Assembly: GCA_022393335.1 (NCBI GenBank) | Contig: JAJEKB010020913.1 | Coordinates: forward strand, 423,532-487,531 | Length of the DNA: 64,000 bases | Reading direction: 5' to 3' | DNA from: Macrotrachela quadricornifera | Taxonomy: Eukaryota; Rotifera; Eurotatoria; Philodinida; Philodinidae | Part shown: one piece after another, positions 1 through 10,737 of the stretch | Position numbering within the stretch: the first letter of the stretch is position 1 | How the letters are laid out: each line of letters begins with the position of its first letter | Notes under the pieces: model-generated | The model's input: the letters and a program-made list of their open reading frames with translations, nothing else | Database searches by the model: none | What the model was told of the DNA's origin: nothing | Translations under genes and position numbers: made by a program

Positions 1-232
1 TTTTTTTACTGATTCGGTAGTTCTCGCGCCTTGTATCTTCTAATCATATTTAAACAGTTTCAATCCGTCTTTGAATGTTCACGAAACTCAAAAAGAACGA
101 AAGCCTCTATCAGAAACTCAATTTTGTTTTTCGTTTTTCTCCAAATGAAGTTTTGAGAAAAAATCTAATTTTTCTCGGTGTTATCTTCCACGCTACGACC
201 AACTGATTCATGATTCATGATGTCCCATACGC

Positions 233-1630
233 TTACCGCCCGTTGGAGCTAACCACTGTGCGGATTAATTTCTTCCATATCTGTTTATCTTGTGACATGT
301 AGAACAGGTCTCGTCTGCTGTGTCCACTCCAGTCTTTAATGTCATCCAGCCATTCCCTGCATGGACGACCTCTTCGATTTTTCATCTCTAATCTTCCGAA
401 TATGGAGTGTTTTATCAGCCTGTTATCGTTCATTCTATAGATGTGGTCGAATAACCTTAATTTTCGTTTCTTAATTATGTCTATTATGGTTTCTTGTTTC
501 AATATCCTCTTTCTTATGTTTTGATTTCTTATCATATCCTACCAACTGATTCTTCGTATTCTTCTATAACATTTCATTTCGAATGCGATGAGCTTCTTTT
601 TATCAGTCTCTTTTAGAATCCATGTTTCTGTGGCGTATAGTAATACGCTGAAGACGCACGTTGTTAGAGTTTTCAATTTGTTTTGAACTCGCAATTTCTT
701 GCCCTTCCATATATGTTTCAGGAACGCCACTGCTCCTGTTGCTTTACTTATTCTTCTCCTGATCTCTTCTGAGCAATTGTTGTCCCATGTTATCAGACTA
801 CCTAGATATTCAAACTTATCGACATTTTCGATGGTTGCTCCTGATAGATGTAATGCTTGTTCTATACTTCTTTCGCCAAAAACCACGGTTTTGGTTTTGA
901 CTCTGTTTACAACTAGTCCTGTTTGTTCTGGAGCTACTCTGATTATCTCAAATTGCTTCTGTAGTGAGTTACAGTTCTCGTCTATTAAGTCGATGTCGTC
1001 TGCAAATCTGAGATTATTCACCTGCATTCCACTGATGGTGATTCCGCAGTTGCTTTCTTTCACGTGATCTATTACTCGTTCGAGGTATGCGATGAGCAGT
1101 AGTGGTGATAGAGGGGCTTCTCGTCGAGTTCCTACATCTATGTGGAACCAATCTCCATGGTTCTTCCCTATTCGTATTGCTGATTGGGCTTTTTCATATA
1201 TTTTCTGCAGTAGGGTAACCATTTTTTCCTCTACACCATATGGTCTCAATACTGTCCAAATGACTTTGTGTTTGATCGTGTCAAATGACTTCTGGAAGTC
1301 TATGAAGCAATTGTATATTTTTTTCCGTGTCTTTTTGCTTTTTCGGCTATTAGTCTGAGTGTTAGGATTTGGTGTACTGTACTTCTGTCTGTCCTAAATC
1401 CTGCTTGTTCTTCTGAGAGGTGAGGCTCCAGTTGATTCTTGAGCCTGTTTAGTAGGACGACTAGTAGTATTTCTCCTGTATGGTTAATGAGGGAGATTAT
1501 TCGGTAGTTTGAACATTCACTTAGATCTCCTTTGTTCGGTATTGGTATTAGGATAGATTTTCCTTATTTTTTTGGGAGGGTACCTTCGTGCCATGCTTTA
1601 TCGCACAATCTGTGAATATGTGTTACTAAT
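233..1630 (-). pseudogene. LINE (non-LTR) reverse transcriptase remnant
   Basis: Reading the minus strand from about 1600 down gives non-LTR reverse transcriptase blocks in order: NYRIISLIN, EEQAGFR, IASIDFQKSFDT, the catalytic FADD box (RFADDIDLI), KFEYLGSLI, and the C-terminal tail typical of LINE ORF2 proteins (RRRGRP-type basic block, here NRRGRPCREWLDDIKDW). The copy is dead. A TAG stop at 539-541 separates two segments that are otherwise in the same frame, another stop lies near 1565, and the reading frame shifts near 1250-1330. The 5' part (endonuclease and N-terminal RT) is missing, because homology stops at about 1630 where a palindromic element begins. Jockey/CR1-like is the likely clade, but this was not resolved by phylogeny. 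Confidence 0.88.
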
Positions 1631-2215
1631 GTCGATTTTAGAGTTAAATAGCTGTGGGCATTTTTTTGAATAACTTTTGATAGGAATGATATGGAGACCT
1701 GCGGTTTTCACCATTTGAAAGAGCAGATGAAGACGCATCGAACCATATATAGGAAGACTTTTCTAACGGCTTTTCTAAAGGTTTTAGCCAAACATTTTCA
1801 AAGAATTGCGTTTTTCTTATGCGCGTAAAAAGTGATTTTTCTATCGAAATACCATTGAAAAACTTCATTTTTCAAATATTTTGCGGAAAAAATGGGTGTT
1901 GAATTGCATTCTAATGTCTAAAATATCTTATTGGTAGTAGTTAAGAATAGAGCTTTTCCATAGTTTTTTGTAGCTCTTCAGTTGGCGGTTCTAGCAAATT
2001 TCTGAAAATCGATAAATTGATATCGCAGTCATGAGGGACATGTTGTTTTTCTTGCCGCTATATGTAACACTATTAGAAAAGTCTTTCCATATATGGTTCG
2101 ATGCGTCTTCATCTGCTCTTTCAAACGATGAAAACCGCAGGTCTCCATCTTATTCCTATCAAAAGTTATTCAAAAAATGCCCACGGCCATTTAACTCTGA
2201 AATCGACATTAGCAT
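1631..2215. mobile_element. Palindromic (foldback) repeat element
   Basis: About 140 bp at 1631-1775 recurs as its reverse complement at 2073-2215. Both arms share the GATGCGTCTTCATCTGCTCT block, the CCGCAGGTCTCC block and the AACTTTTGATAGGAAT block with few mismatches. The ~300 bp between the arms has no coding signal. Related single-arm sequence occurs near 18140-18210, and a shorter match (CTGCTCTTTCAAA) near 62455. The element cuts off the LINE remnant at its left. Probably a MITE/foldback element; no target-site duplication was identified. Confidence 0.7.
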
Positions 2216-3690
2216 CTTTGAGCAATTGTTAACTTTTTCCTGGAAGAGGGTGGAAAGTGAGAGAAGTAAAAGAAGCTAGTTGTTGTACTATTAGTCGAAA
2301 ACCTACGACGAAGTGGCCGTCATTCGAATTATATTGTAAAATAATTTAATGCAGAAGTTTTCTTTGTTGCCAAATTAAGGCAAGTGCTACTAATAGTCAT
2401 GCACTCATCCCGCAATTATCCCACTCGATCGTTTTTTCTATCTGATTCTAGCAAGCGATCAAATATGATAACAATCAAAGCTAGAAATTATCCAAATCCG
2501 CGAAAATTAAGCTAGGAATTTCTTATCTGTAACAATCTCGATCCATATTTAAATATTGGTAATCGTTTTAACAAATTCCCTTAAAAAATTAAAAAGCTCT
2601 CAAAGTTAATCGCTGCCTTGTCTCGGCTCTTTCCTGTCATCATTTAAAAAACTTTTCGATTAGCTTCCCCAAAATGCCTGTTGCTTCTTGCTTCATTATC
2701 AATGCATTCGTCTACTTTTGTCGCGGGCGAATCATAATATCAGCAAATAAAATATTATAACGATTATGACAGACAGGTCAGTCAGATCGCAGAAAGTGGC
2801 AGAGAGAAAGGTTCAGTCGAAAAAAAGACTGAGTTGCTCTGCAGTATGTCGTGGGTCCACCAGTTCTTGGTAAAGCAGATCTATTTGGATCACAAGTCGC
2901 GATCCTCAACAAACCATAAATAGGATGTCTGAAAACAGATTCATGAGTTACAACTACCATTCCTGAGACGATCCGAAAAGTCATAAAAGTTGTATTCCAA
3001 CAACGGTGTAAAAGTTACGTACACACTGTTAAACATCAGCTCAACCCTTTGGAGATGGGATTTTTTTCTGTGTATTTCATCATAAATCAATTTGAATTTT
3101 TATTCGACAAGAAAATTTTCAAAGTGTGATACAGTTTAACATGCGTAAAACCAACGTACCATATTCCTGTGGAGACAGGAACGTTTCGTGCAGGATTTTA
3201 CACTTCCAAAATTTTCGCTGAAAATCAACTGTGTTAGGTGTATTATTCACTATTGATTATCGGAAAAAATAATCTAATTATAATCTGAACTATACCAAAG
3301 AAGTTTCTAATAAAATACTTAATAAAACTAATCTCATATAAGAATCTTTGTGTTTCCAAATACCAGAGAATCACCATGGCCCCTTCTTTATGGATTAGAA
3401 AGAGCATAATTAGCTACCGAAAATATAGAACCAGTTGGATTGCTATTCAGTATTTGAATCAGTTATTACTTATACAATTGGATGTAATTGGAATTCAATT
3501 GAAATATGTTTTTTTATGGACTTATGCAGTCTAACTGTCATAGTGCATGATTCATCAGATTTTAAAATGTGAAATCAATTTTATTTATCTTTTTGTAATT
3601 GTTTCTTTTTGCCTGAATAGGATGTAATAGTATCGACTGCTTGTTTTATTGATTTTATACTGCTTCAACTAATATCCGTATGCCGAAAGC
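2216..3690. other. Intergenic, no gene seen
   Basis: AT-rich sequence between the foldback element and the piggyBac remnant. Open frames are short and lack recognisable motifs. No RNA gene or promoter was recognised. Confidence 0.5.
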
Positions 3691-3698
3691 TTTCGTTT

Positions 3699-4798
3699 AT
3701 GTTCCATTATACAGTGAAACTTTGTTTTTTCTTCAAATTGAATAGAACTGTTCTGATTATCAAACATAGTGTAATGGACAATAATTGGCTTGATGATGAA
3801 AATGATGATAGTGATAATGGACTAGAAGTTCATTGGAGTCTTCAGTATTTAGACCAACAATGTCGCGAAATACATTTGAAACAATAGTTTCCTGTCTTAG
3901 ATTCGATGATAAAACAACAAGGGAGGCAAGGAAAAATACGGATAAATTCGCTGCAGTTCGTGAAATATGGTTGGATTTCCAGAACAATTTGAACAAATGC
4001 TATTCAATAGGATCTTTTGTGACAATTGATGAACAGTTGGTTGGATTTCGCGCGGAAAATGTCCTTTTCGTCGGTTTACCTCGAAAAAGCTCGATAAATA
4101 TGGAATAAAACTTTGGTTATGCAATGATAACCTAGTCAAGATAGACAGAAGAATATAGGTGCTATCATAGTTTTACAATGGACAATTTCTTTACTAGTAT
4201 TCCATTAGCAAAACAATTAGGAGTTCACAATATTACCTTGATAGGAACATAACGCAGTAATATGTCCGAAATACCCGTAGAATTTTTCTCGAATAAAAAT
4301 TGTTCAGTTGATTCTGTAATGTTCGGTTTTAACGATAATCTAACACTAGTTTCATACGGTCCAAAGATAAATAAAGCTGTTTTGTTGCTCTCATTGAAAC
4401 ATCATGATCACAAAGTAGACTCAACAAATGGAAAGTCACAAATTATCTTGGATCATTATAAAAATGAGAGTGCTGTCGATTCTGTTGATCAGATGTGCCA
4501 TAAATATTCCGCAAGAAGAGGCACAAAAAGATGGTCTCTCTTTGTCTTTTATAATATGTTAGATATCGCTGCTCTGATCATATGGAAGGAAAAGAATCCA
4601 GATTGGAACAAGAATAAAAAATATAAACGTCACTTATTTCTTGAAGAATTAGGAATAAGCTCAGTATCTCATCTTCTTGATATTCGTGCACGAACTTCAA
4701 AGTTCTTGCACAAAGATGTTCAAAGTGCATTAGCTGTTATGGATTATTCTAAGATGAAGAAAACATCACAAGAATTAAATGAAATCTTCACGGACTAA
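3699..4798 (+). pseudogene. piggyBac transposase, broken copy
   Basis: Three plus-strand blocks read as a piggyBac (DDE_Tnp_1_7) transposase. 3775-3880 gives the acidic N-terminal part. 3850-4105 gives MSRNTFETIVSCLRFDD...VREIWLDF...YSIGSFVTIDEQLVGFR, containing the catalytic-type Asp of the TIDEQL box. 4262-4798 gives the later core, with SAVDSVDQMCHKYSARRGTKRW and VFYNMLDIAALIIW. The blocks lie in different frames, and roughly 50 residues are missing or scrambled at 4108-4262. The N-terminus is truncated and no C-terminal Cys-rich RING-like finger is evident. It cannot make a full transposase. TTAA flanks were not established. Confidence 0.88.
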
Positions 4799-6181
4799 AA
4801 AAGAAAACGATATTCACTTTTTAACCGTACGAAAGATAGAAAGATTCTGAACCCATTTGTAACGAGCATTGTGTGAAACGACTTTAATGTGTCACTTGAT
4901 CGAATTAAATACATAACACTTTTAAATCATTTTATCCTCTAACCGAATAGAAAATAGTGTAACTTGGACAAACATATCGGTTTCATGACGAAAAAATCAT
5001 GTAATAAAAATATATTATGTGATGGCTAAAATAGGCTTGGTAGCACCAGGATTAATAAAAAAAAGAAAATGTATGTCAAACGTATGGTTATACGACAGAT
5101 ATTTGCTCTTTTTTTCCACGTATGTTTCTATCACATATATATGCAATGATACATATGTTCAGACAGTTTCATTTCATTTTTAAAAAGAGAAGATAAATAT
5201 ATAGTTATTATTTTTGAAATTACAGTATATTTTTATATTCTATAGAAAAGAATTTAAAATGTCATTATTGACATTATATTTATACAAGGCATCAACTATT
5301 GATTCTTAGTTTATGCAGAACATATATTCACTGAAGTATGTCGTACTTACACTAAAAGCACTATAGATAGCTGACAAACTATGAAAAGCTTTTTTTTCAT
5401 CAGTAAAACTATATTTATAATATATTTTTCAATAAATACTATCTATTTGGCCTACATTGTGGGGTATTTTGGGGATGAATGCGGGACTTTTTTTATTATC
5501 ATTTTGAAGAGGAAGAAAAGCTATACAACATATATGAAATATAGCGTGGAACTCGAAAAAAAATGACTGAATGGCAGCCAATATACTAAAAAAAAATCGG
5601 TCCACTTTCCACTCGAAAAATTCACTAGTCATAAATAATATTTCATATATAACTATTGAACAGTCTATATAAATATAACATGTAAATAGGTAATTTTGTT
5701 CAGCTTTTAATGCTCTATCATTTGATGTGTAACGCGAAAAATTTCATTAATTTTTTATTATAAAAAATTCTCAACTCTATATAGATGATTTTTGAGAATA
5801 TTTTTCGAATAACTTCGTGAGTGGTTGACAGTAAAATTATCCGTGTTCTCATAGTTGAAAATGTATGTTTTTCAGTTTTATGATTGAAGCGATGAGCAAT
5901 GGTATTAAGTGTTTCAGTTTCTATTTGAAGTTTGTTTAAAATAGCTGTTCCAGAATTGAGAAAACAGTACATCTGAAGTTCAGTATTTTAAACAGTAAGA
6001 TGTGGAAAAAATCGAATTTACAATAAGTTTTAAATAGTCCGTCTTTTAATTAAACACTATCTCTTTTGAGAAGCTACGTTTTACACTACAATAAATCAAT
6101 TGTTCTCGGTCTGAACGGTAGTATCAATCAACAAACATATTACTGATCATAAATATTTAAAAACAGTAATTTTATATTTAG
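4799..6181. other. Intergenic, no gene seen
   Basis: Very AT-rich spacer with homopolymer runs. Short open frames here have no protein-like composition. Nothing else recognised. Confidence 0.5.
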
Positions 6182-6580
6182 TACAAACAGGGTGTCCCAA
6201 AAGTCCCTTGTACTTAAATTATTCGTTTATCTTCACTAGTTGTTTTAACTTCATCGACTTATTTTTGTTAAATGATAGATGGATGCATTAAGTTTTTCCT
6301 ATATAAACAAATTTTATAAGCACTGTCCAAAGATATTATCTTTCAGCAAAAATTGAAATATAAAGCATAGTCATTCAATCTAGAAAATAAAAAAAATTAA
6401 TTTTTGATATTTCGCCGAAAGATGATATCTTTGGACAGTACTTATGAAATTTATTCGTCTAGAAAACACTCGATGCATTCATCTATCATTTAAAAAAATA
6501 TAAGTCGATGAGGTTAAAGCAAATAGTGAAGATAAATGAAAAATTTAAGCGCAAGAGACTTTTGGAATACCCTGTATGTA
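6182..6580. mobile_element. ~0.4 kb foldback MITE (CAGGGTGTCCCAAAAGTC ends)
   Basis: The left end TACAAACAGGGTGTCCCAAA matches the reverse complement of the right end (TACATACAGGGTATTCCAAA), and the pairing continues inward over most of the element. For example, ACTGTCCAAAGATAT near 6325 pairs with ATATCTTTGGACAGT near 6425. The middle is the axis of the palindrome, so there is no coding capacity. The CAGGGTGTCCCAAAAGT terminus with TA borders resembles Tc1/mariner-derived MITEs of animals, which is a family-level inference. It lies about 300 bp upstream of the aldolase-like gene. Confidence 0.8.
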
Positions 6581-6876
6581 TTCTTTGTGTTGTACATGAA
6601 GAAGAGAAATAAATGTGCTGTGTAATAATATATTTGCTTCTCTCAATCATCGCACAAAAAAGAAACGTGAACTTTATGCCCATGAAAATTTACTTTTATC
6701 GCCTAAGATAAGAAAACAAAAAGGTTAGAAGTCGTGTAGAATAAAACAAAGTATAAGAAGATTCGTTGCTATATTTTTTTTTATTTATCGAGCGCGCACG
6801 TCGACGCACATCTACATAAAAAAACACGTCATTTTCGATCATACTAGCAACGTTATAATTTTCCATCGTCTTCATC

Positions 6877-7884
6877 ATGCCGTCTGAAAAAAATCCTGTC
6901 TCAAATGGTGCCAGTATTCCATGTGGCGATACTCTTTATCATCAACGAAATGGAGTTGATTCCGATAATAAAGAGAAAAAAGCCTTTTCAACGTCACGTG
7001 CTACAGAGGAAGATCTACACAATGTATTCAATCCTAAGACTTATGTGCCTGGCTCACATAAATATTCTCGACAGTATTTACATGAACGTTTAAGTCGTTC
7101 CATTCTACATGAATTCAGTATCGATGAACAAAAAGCAAGAATTGAATTAGCTGCTGCCTATCGATTAGCGGCAAAGAATGGTTGGTTAGAATCGATCTAT
7201 AATCATATTACTTGTAATGTGAAAGGTCCTAATGGTGAACATCATTTATTAATTAATCCTCTTGGCTTGAACTATCGTGAAATTACTGCTTCATCATTGA
7301 TTAAAATTGATTTCGATGGAAATACAATTCATCCAGGTGTCGTCGGTGATATTATGGGCGTGAATCGAGCTGGTTTAGTCATTCATTCCTGCATCCATCG
7401 TGGTCGTCCAGACGTTCGGTGTGTCAATCATAATCATAATTGGGCTGTAGCTGGTCTTTCGGCAACAAAGAATGGTGTGATCGAATTAGCACAAACGACA
7501 CATATCACTGGAGAAATTGCCTATCATGATTACGAAGGAATTGTTGTATCAAACGAAGAACAAGAACGACTTGTGCGTGATTTAGGCGATAAAGATGTGA
7601 TGATTTTACGTAATCATGGTCTAGTCACTTGTGGTCCATCAATTGCTGCTGCATATTATCATGCGTATACGTTATGTGCCGCTGCAGAAATGCAATCGCA
7701 TGCATGTTCGATGGCTTTCAATAAAGATGATTTATTGGTGCCCGAAGATCGATTGGTCAAATTGAGCATGAATATTGCGAAGAATTTCAATCAAAGCTCA
7801 TTTGGTACCTTAGAATTTGCTGCTGCTATGCGAGAACTTGATTATGATCAAGAGCATTCTCCTTTTCCAGACTATCGAAACTAA
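6877..7884 (+). CDS. Class II aldolase / adducin head-domain protein
   Basis: A 335-aa intronless frame starting at ATG 6877. After a polar N-terminal tail of about 75 residues comes a complete class II aldolase/adducin N-terminal domain (PF00596): INPLGLNYREIT, the HSCIHRGRPDVRCVNHNHNW block with an HxH pair near residue 183, GEIAYHDYEG, and LRNHGLVTCG near 245-253. The His pattern is that of metal-binding aldolases such as fuculose-phosphate or ribulose-phosphate family members. The protein lacks the adducin neck and tail, so it is probably a soluble enzyme and not a cytoskeletal adducin. Many adducin-like stand-alone proteins of unknown substrate exist in animals and bacteria. The substrate cannot be told from sequence. 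Confidence 0.9.
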   Translation: MPSEKNPVSNGASIPCGDTLYHQRNGVDSDNKEKKAFSTSRATEEDLHNVFNPKTYVPGSHKYSRQYLHERLSRSILHEFSIDEQKARIELAAAYRLAAKNGWLESIYNHITCNVKGPNGEHHLLINPLGLNYREITASSLIKIDFDGNTIHPGVVGDIMGVNRAGLVIHSCIHRGRPDVRCVNHNHNWAVAGLSATKNGVIELAQTTHITGEIAYHDYEGIVVSNEEQERLVRDLGDKDVMILRNHGLVTCGPSIAAAYYHAYTLCAAAEMQSHACSMAFNKDDLLVPEDRLVKLSMNIAKNFNQSSFGTLEFAAAMRELDYDQEHSPFPDYRN

Positions 7885-9714
7885 ATAATCATGTGATTTT
7901 TTTTAATATTCAGAATAAAGGAAAAAAATTGTTCAAGAGAAATTAAACAGTTTAGATTTGTGTATAAATGACTAAACACATTGAATAGTTTCTAAGTATA
8001 ACAATGTTCTTCTTGTCCTTCGAATTGAATCAGACGACCTGACATGTAATTTCCTTAGTTTAAATGAGATTTCTTTGACTCAATAGACAGTATTTAGTTT
8101 GTAAAAAATAAACAATTTTCTTTTTTTTCTAATTTCGGTTTAGTTCAAAGCGGATTAGACTTGATAAATATTTGTTTATGTTAAAAATCAAATTATTGTT
8201 GATTTGGAAAGATTTCAATCAATTATAATTTTGATTTTGGTGCAGAAAAATTCGATTGAAATCTGATAAAATCTTATATAATCTTACTTTTTTTTAATGG
8301 GAAAACACCATTTGAAACTCTTATATATTCAGTTTGAGTGTTAACAGATTGATATTTCTCAGCTCAGGAGAACGATGTTTTTTAAAAGAGAAAAATACGT
8401 CATCCCGTAGGGGAAGTACAATAAATATATTTTCTTGAACAAAAAATTTTTGGAATGTTTAGTAAGCACAGGAGACTGCAAGAATGACTTTTTGGACAAC
8501 TCTTAAAATACATGAAAAAATCGAGTTTTTGGTTTTCTTGTATATCTTATATCCACTATAAAAAGTTATCCAACTCAAAATTTATTGTGATGTCTTGACC
8601 CGTGGGTATTGCCTGTACAAAACGACAAAATTTGAGAGCATGTTTAGGGAAAATCACATACTGTCTTAATTAATTTGAACTTGAATTTTTATAAACTCAT
8701 GATGTACCATGAAATTATATTTAATATTAAAAACTACAATCACTATGTATAAGGCATCTTATTTTATACAGTTTTGTAGTCCAGACGTTTTTGAATCTAT
8801 AAAATACCAAACTTCTTTTTTCTAACATGTATTATAACTTTGAAAATATATTAGAAATATGGTAGATATATGTCATTGAACATAATTTTTGTTTTTTGTA
8901 TCATTTCAAGAATTAAAAAAAATTCTTGTTCAATCACGCTGAATATTGTATTATATGAGATGAGATGATAGAGCCGAAAGGAACGAATAGCTTTTGTATT
9001 AGGGGTTCTTGTCGATAATGTATCATAAAGACAAGATAATTTTCATAAAATAATATTCATGCAAAAATAGCTGGAGTGATTTGATTTACTCCACATGCGG
9101 TAGTTTGGATCGACTCAGTATTGATTTTAGTATTTTTCATGATACTTTTTTATAATACATGATTTTTTGGAAATTTTTTCGTCATTTCAAAGAGTAAACC
9201 TAAATCTACTTCTGATAGAAAAATTTCGTCTGCACGACGTAAAGCAAAAGAGAACGAAGGAAAACAAGATGAATTTTTCCAAAATTGATCCAAATTCCCC
9301 CACTTAACTGTATTCGTCGCTTAATAAGACGACATGCGATGACATACGGTAATGAAAGGGTTAAACAAATTATTTTTTCTGCCAACGTCATCTTGAGGTG
9401 TTCATGGGTAACCAACAGCATGTCTCGTACCAAGATTCACATGACTACAGAGATAGGAGGTGCTCTTTGCATAGCAGCTGGTGAGCAGAAAACGAATAGA
9501 ATACTAAACGCAGTAAACAATTATAAATTTGTCGTTCTTTGTTCTTGTTATTTTTTTCTTCGCTATTGTTTCATCCGTTTAGTCACCATGGATTCAACCA
9601 AAGAACGAGCAGGAACATTGGTAACGACTCGTACATTCCTTTCTCTTTTCATACATTCACATTACATTTACAGAAGTAACAATCATATAAAATTTTATAG
9701 TAACTATAGCGTAC
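7885..9714. other. Intergenic, no gene seen
   Basis: AT-rich spacer between the aldolase-like gene and the ART gene. The open frame covering 9285-9755 reads as low-quality translation that runs over the true start of the next gene in another frame, so I do not call it. An ATG at 9590 followed by a GTAACG donor-like site (about 9625) and a TTTACAG acceptor-like site (about 9673) could be a 5' UTR intron of the ART gene. Confidence 0.45.
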
Positions 9715-10737
9715 ATGTCGTCTCCAACTCGTGTAGAATGGATGTGGAAATCTAATGAAAATCTTTGGAATTCTTCACAAAAAGAAGAATGGCGTTCCTA
9801 TTCTGATGTTGAAACAGCTATCATTGAAGAGGCATATAAAAAGAAATTGCCAGAAGCTTTAATTGATGATTATCACATCAATTTTAAAAATTCTGTTCAA
9901 ACATCAAATTCAAATGAACACAATCAACGACCTGTCAAACGTGTTGAAAGAGGCAGATCGACATTAGAGTCAAGACTCAGAGAAGCAAGATTCATGCCCA
10001 GTCCTATTCGTCCTTCGGCACCTTTTGCTGAACAGAAATTTTTTTTGGGTTTTATTGGTGAAATTTTCGAAATGTTTGGTGTTAATGATAGCAATGCTCT
10101 TGCAGAGCCGACTAATCGCCGACTGATGATTGAGAAGGCAGCTGAAGGTATCATCATCGAAGGTAAGCTTCTGGACAAGCAGAAAGAAGCGGAATGGATG
10201 GCTCAACAACTTCTAAACATCATAGATGGAACTGATCAACAAGTTTGGGAATGTTGTGCTCATCTCTACACAATGGAATCGTTTTTATATCAAAAAATGA
10301 ATGAATATATGAGACTTTGTGGTGATGAAAAGAATAAAGCCCTTTGGAAAAGTAAAGTACGCACATTTGGGTCTTTCGCTTATCTCCTTCAGATGTTGAC
10401 ATATTCCAAAAACTATAACAAATTTTACGTTTATCGAGGAGCTAATTTATCTGATGATTTAATTGAAAAATTTCGTCAGAACATTGGTGCATTTCTCATG
10501 CTTCCAGCGTTTACATCAACAAGCCGAAATCAAGCGAAAGCTGAACAATTTGGTAATACTCTTTTCATCATTCATACTAGCTCAACGAGTGGAAATGATG
10601 TAGCACCATTCTCAGATTATCCTGATGAAGAAGAAACACTACTTAACGCCGATTTTAACTTTTACATACGATCTTGTACATTTGACAAGACAAAGAACAA
10701 ATGGATTATAAATATTTCCTCTTGGATAGACGATTAA
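9715..10737 (+). CDS. WWE-domain mono-ADP-ribosyltransferase (ART, R-S-E type)
   Basis: 340 aa, single exon, ATG at 9715. Residues ~7-62 form a WWE domain (VEWMWKSNENLW...WRSYSDVETAIIEEAY...YHINF), a module that in animals binds ADP-ribose chains and is linked to ubiquitin and PARP proteins. Residues ~180-335 form an arginine-specific ART fold with the R-S-ExE triad: Arg241 in YVYRGANL, the STS box near 267 (AFTSTSR), and the EEE motif near 304 (PDEEETLL). All catalytic positions look intact. No signal peptide or GPI tail is visible, so it is probably intracellular, unlike vertebrate ecto-ARTs. ARTs of this kind are a large family in bdelloids (background knowledge). Acceptor proteins are unknown. 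Confidence 0.88.
   Translation: MSSPTRVEWMWKSNENLWNSSQKEEWRSYSDVETAIIEEAYKKKLPEALIDDYHINFKNSVQTSNSNEHNQRPVKRVERGRSTLESRLREARFMPSPIRPSAPFAEQKFFLGFIGEIFEMFGVNDSNALAEPTNRRLMIEKAAEGIIIEGKLLDKQKEAEWMAQQLLNIIDGTDQQVWECCAHLYTMESFLYQKMNEYMRLCGDEKNKALWKSKVRTFGSFAYLLQMLTYSKNYNKFYVYRGANLSDDLIEKFRQNIGAFLMLPAFTSTSRNQAKAEQFGNTLFIIHTSSTSGNDVAPFSDYPDEEETLLNADFNFYIRSCTFDKTKNKWIINISSWIDD

Noticed and set aside
3760..4139. Minus-strand frames over the piggyBac remnant
   Set aside because: They are shadows of the plus-strand transposase coding sequence.
9285..9755. 156-residue plus-strand frame before the ART gene
   Set aside because: Composition is not protein-like and it overlaps the true ART start in another frame.
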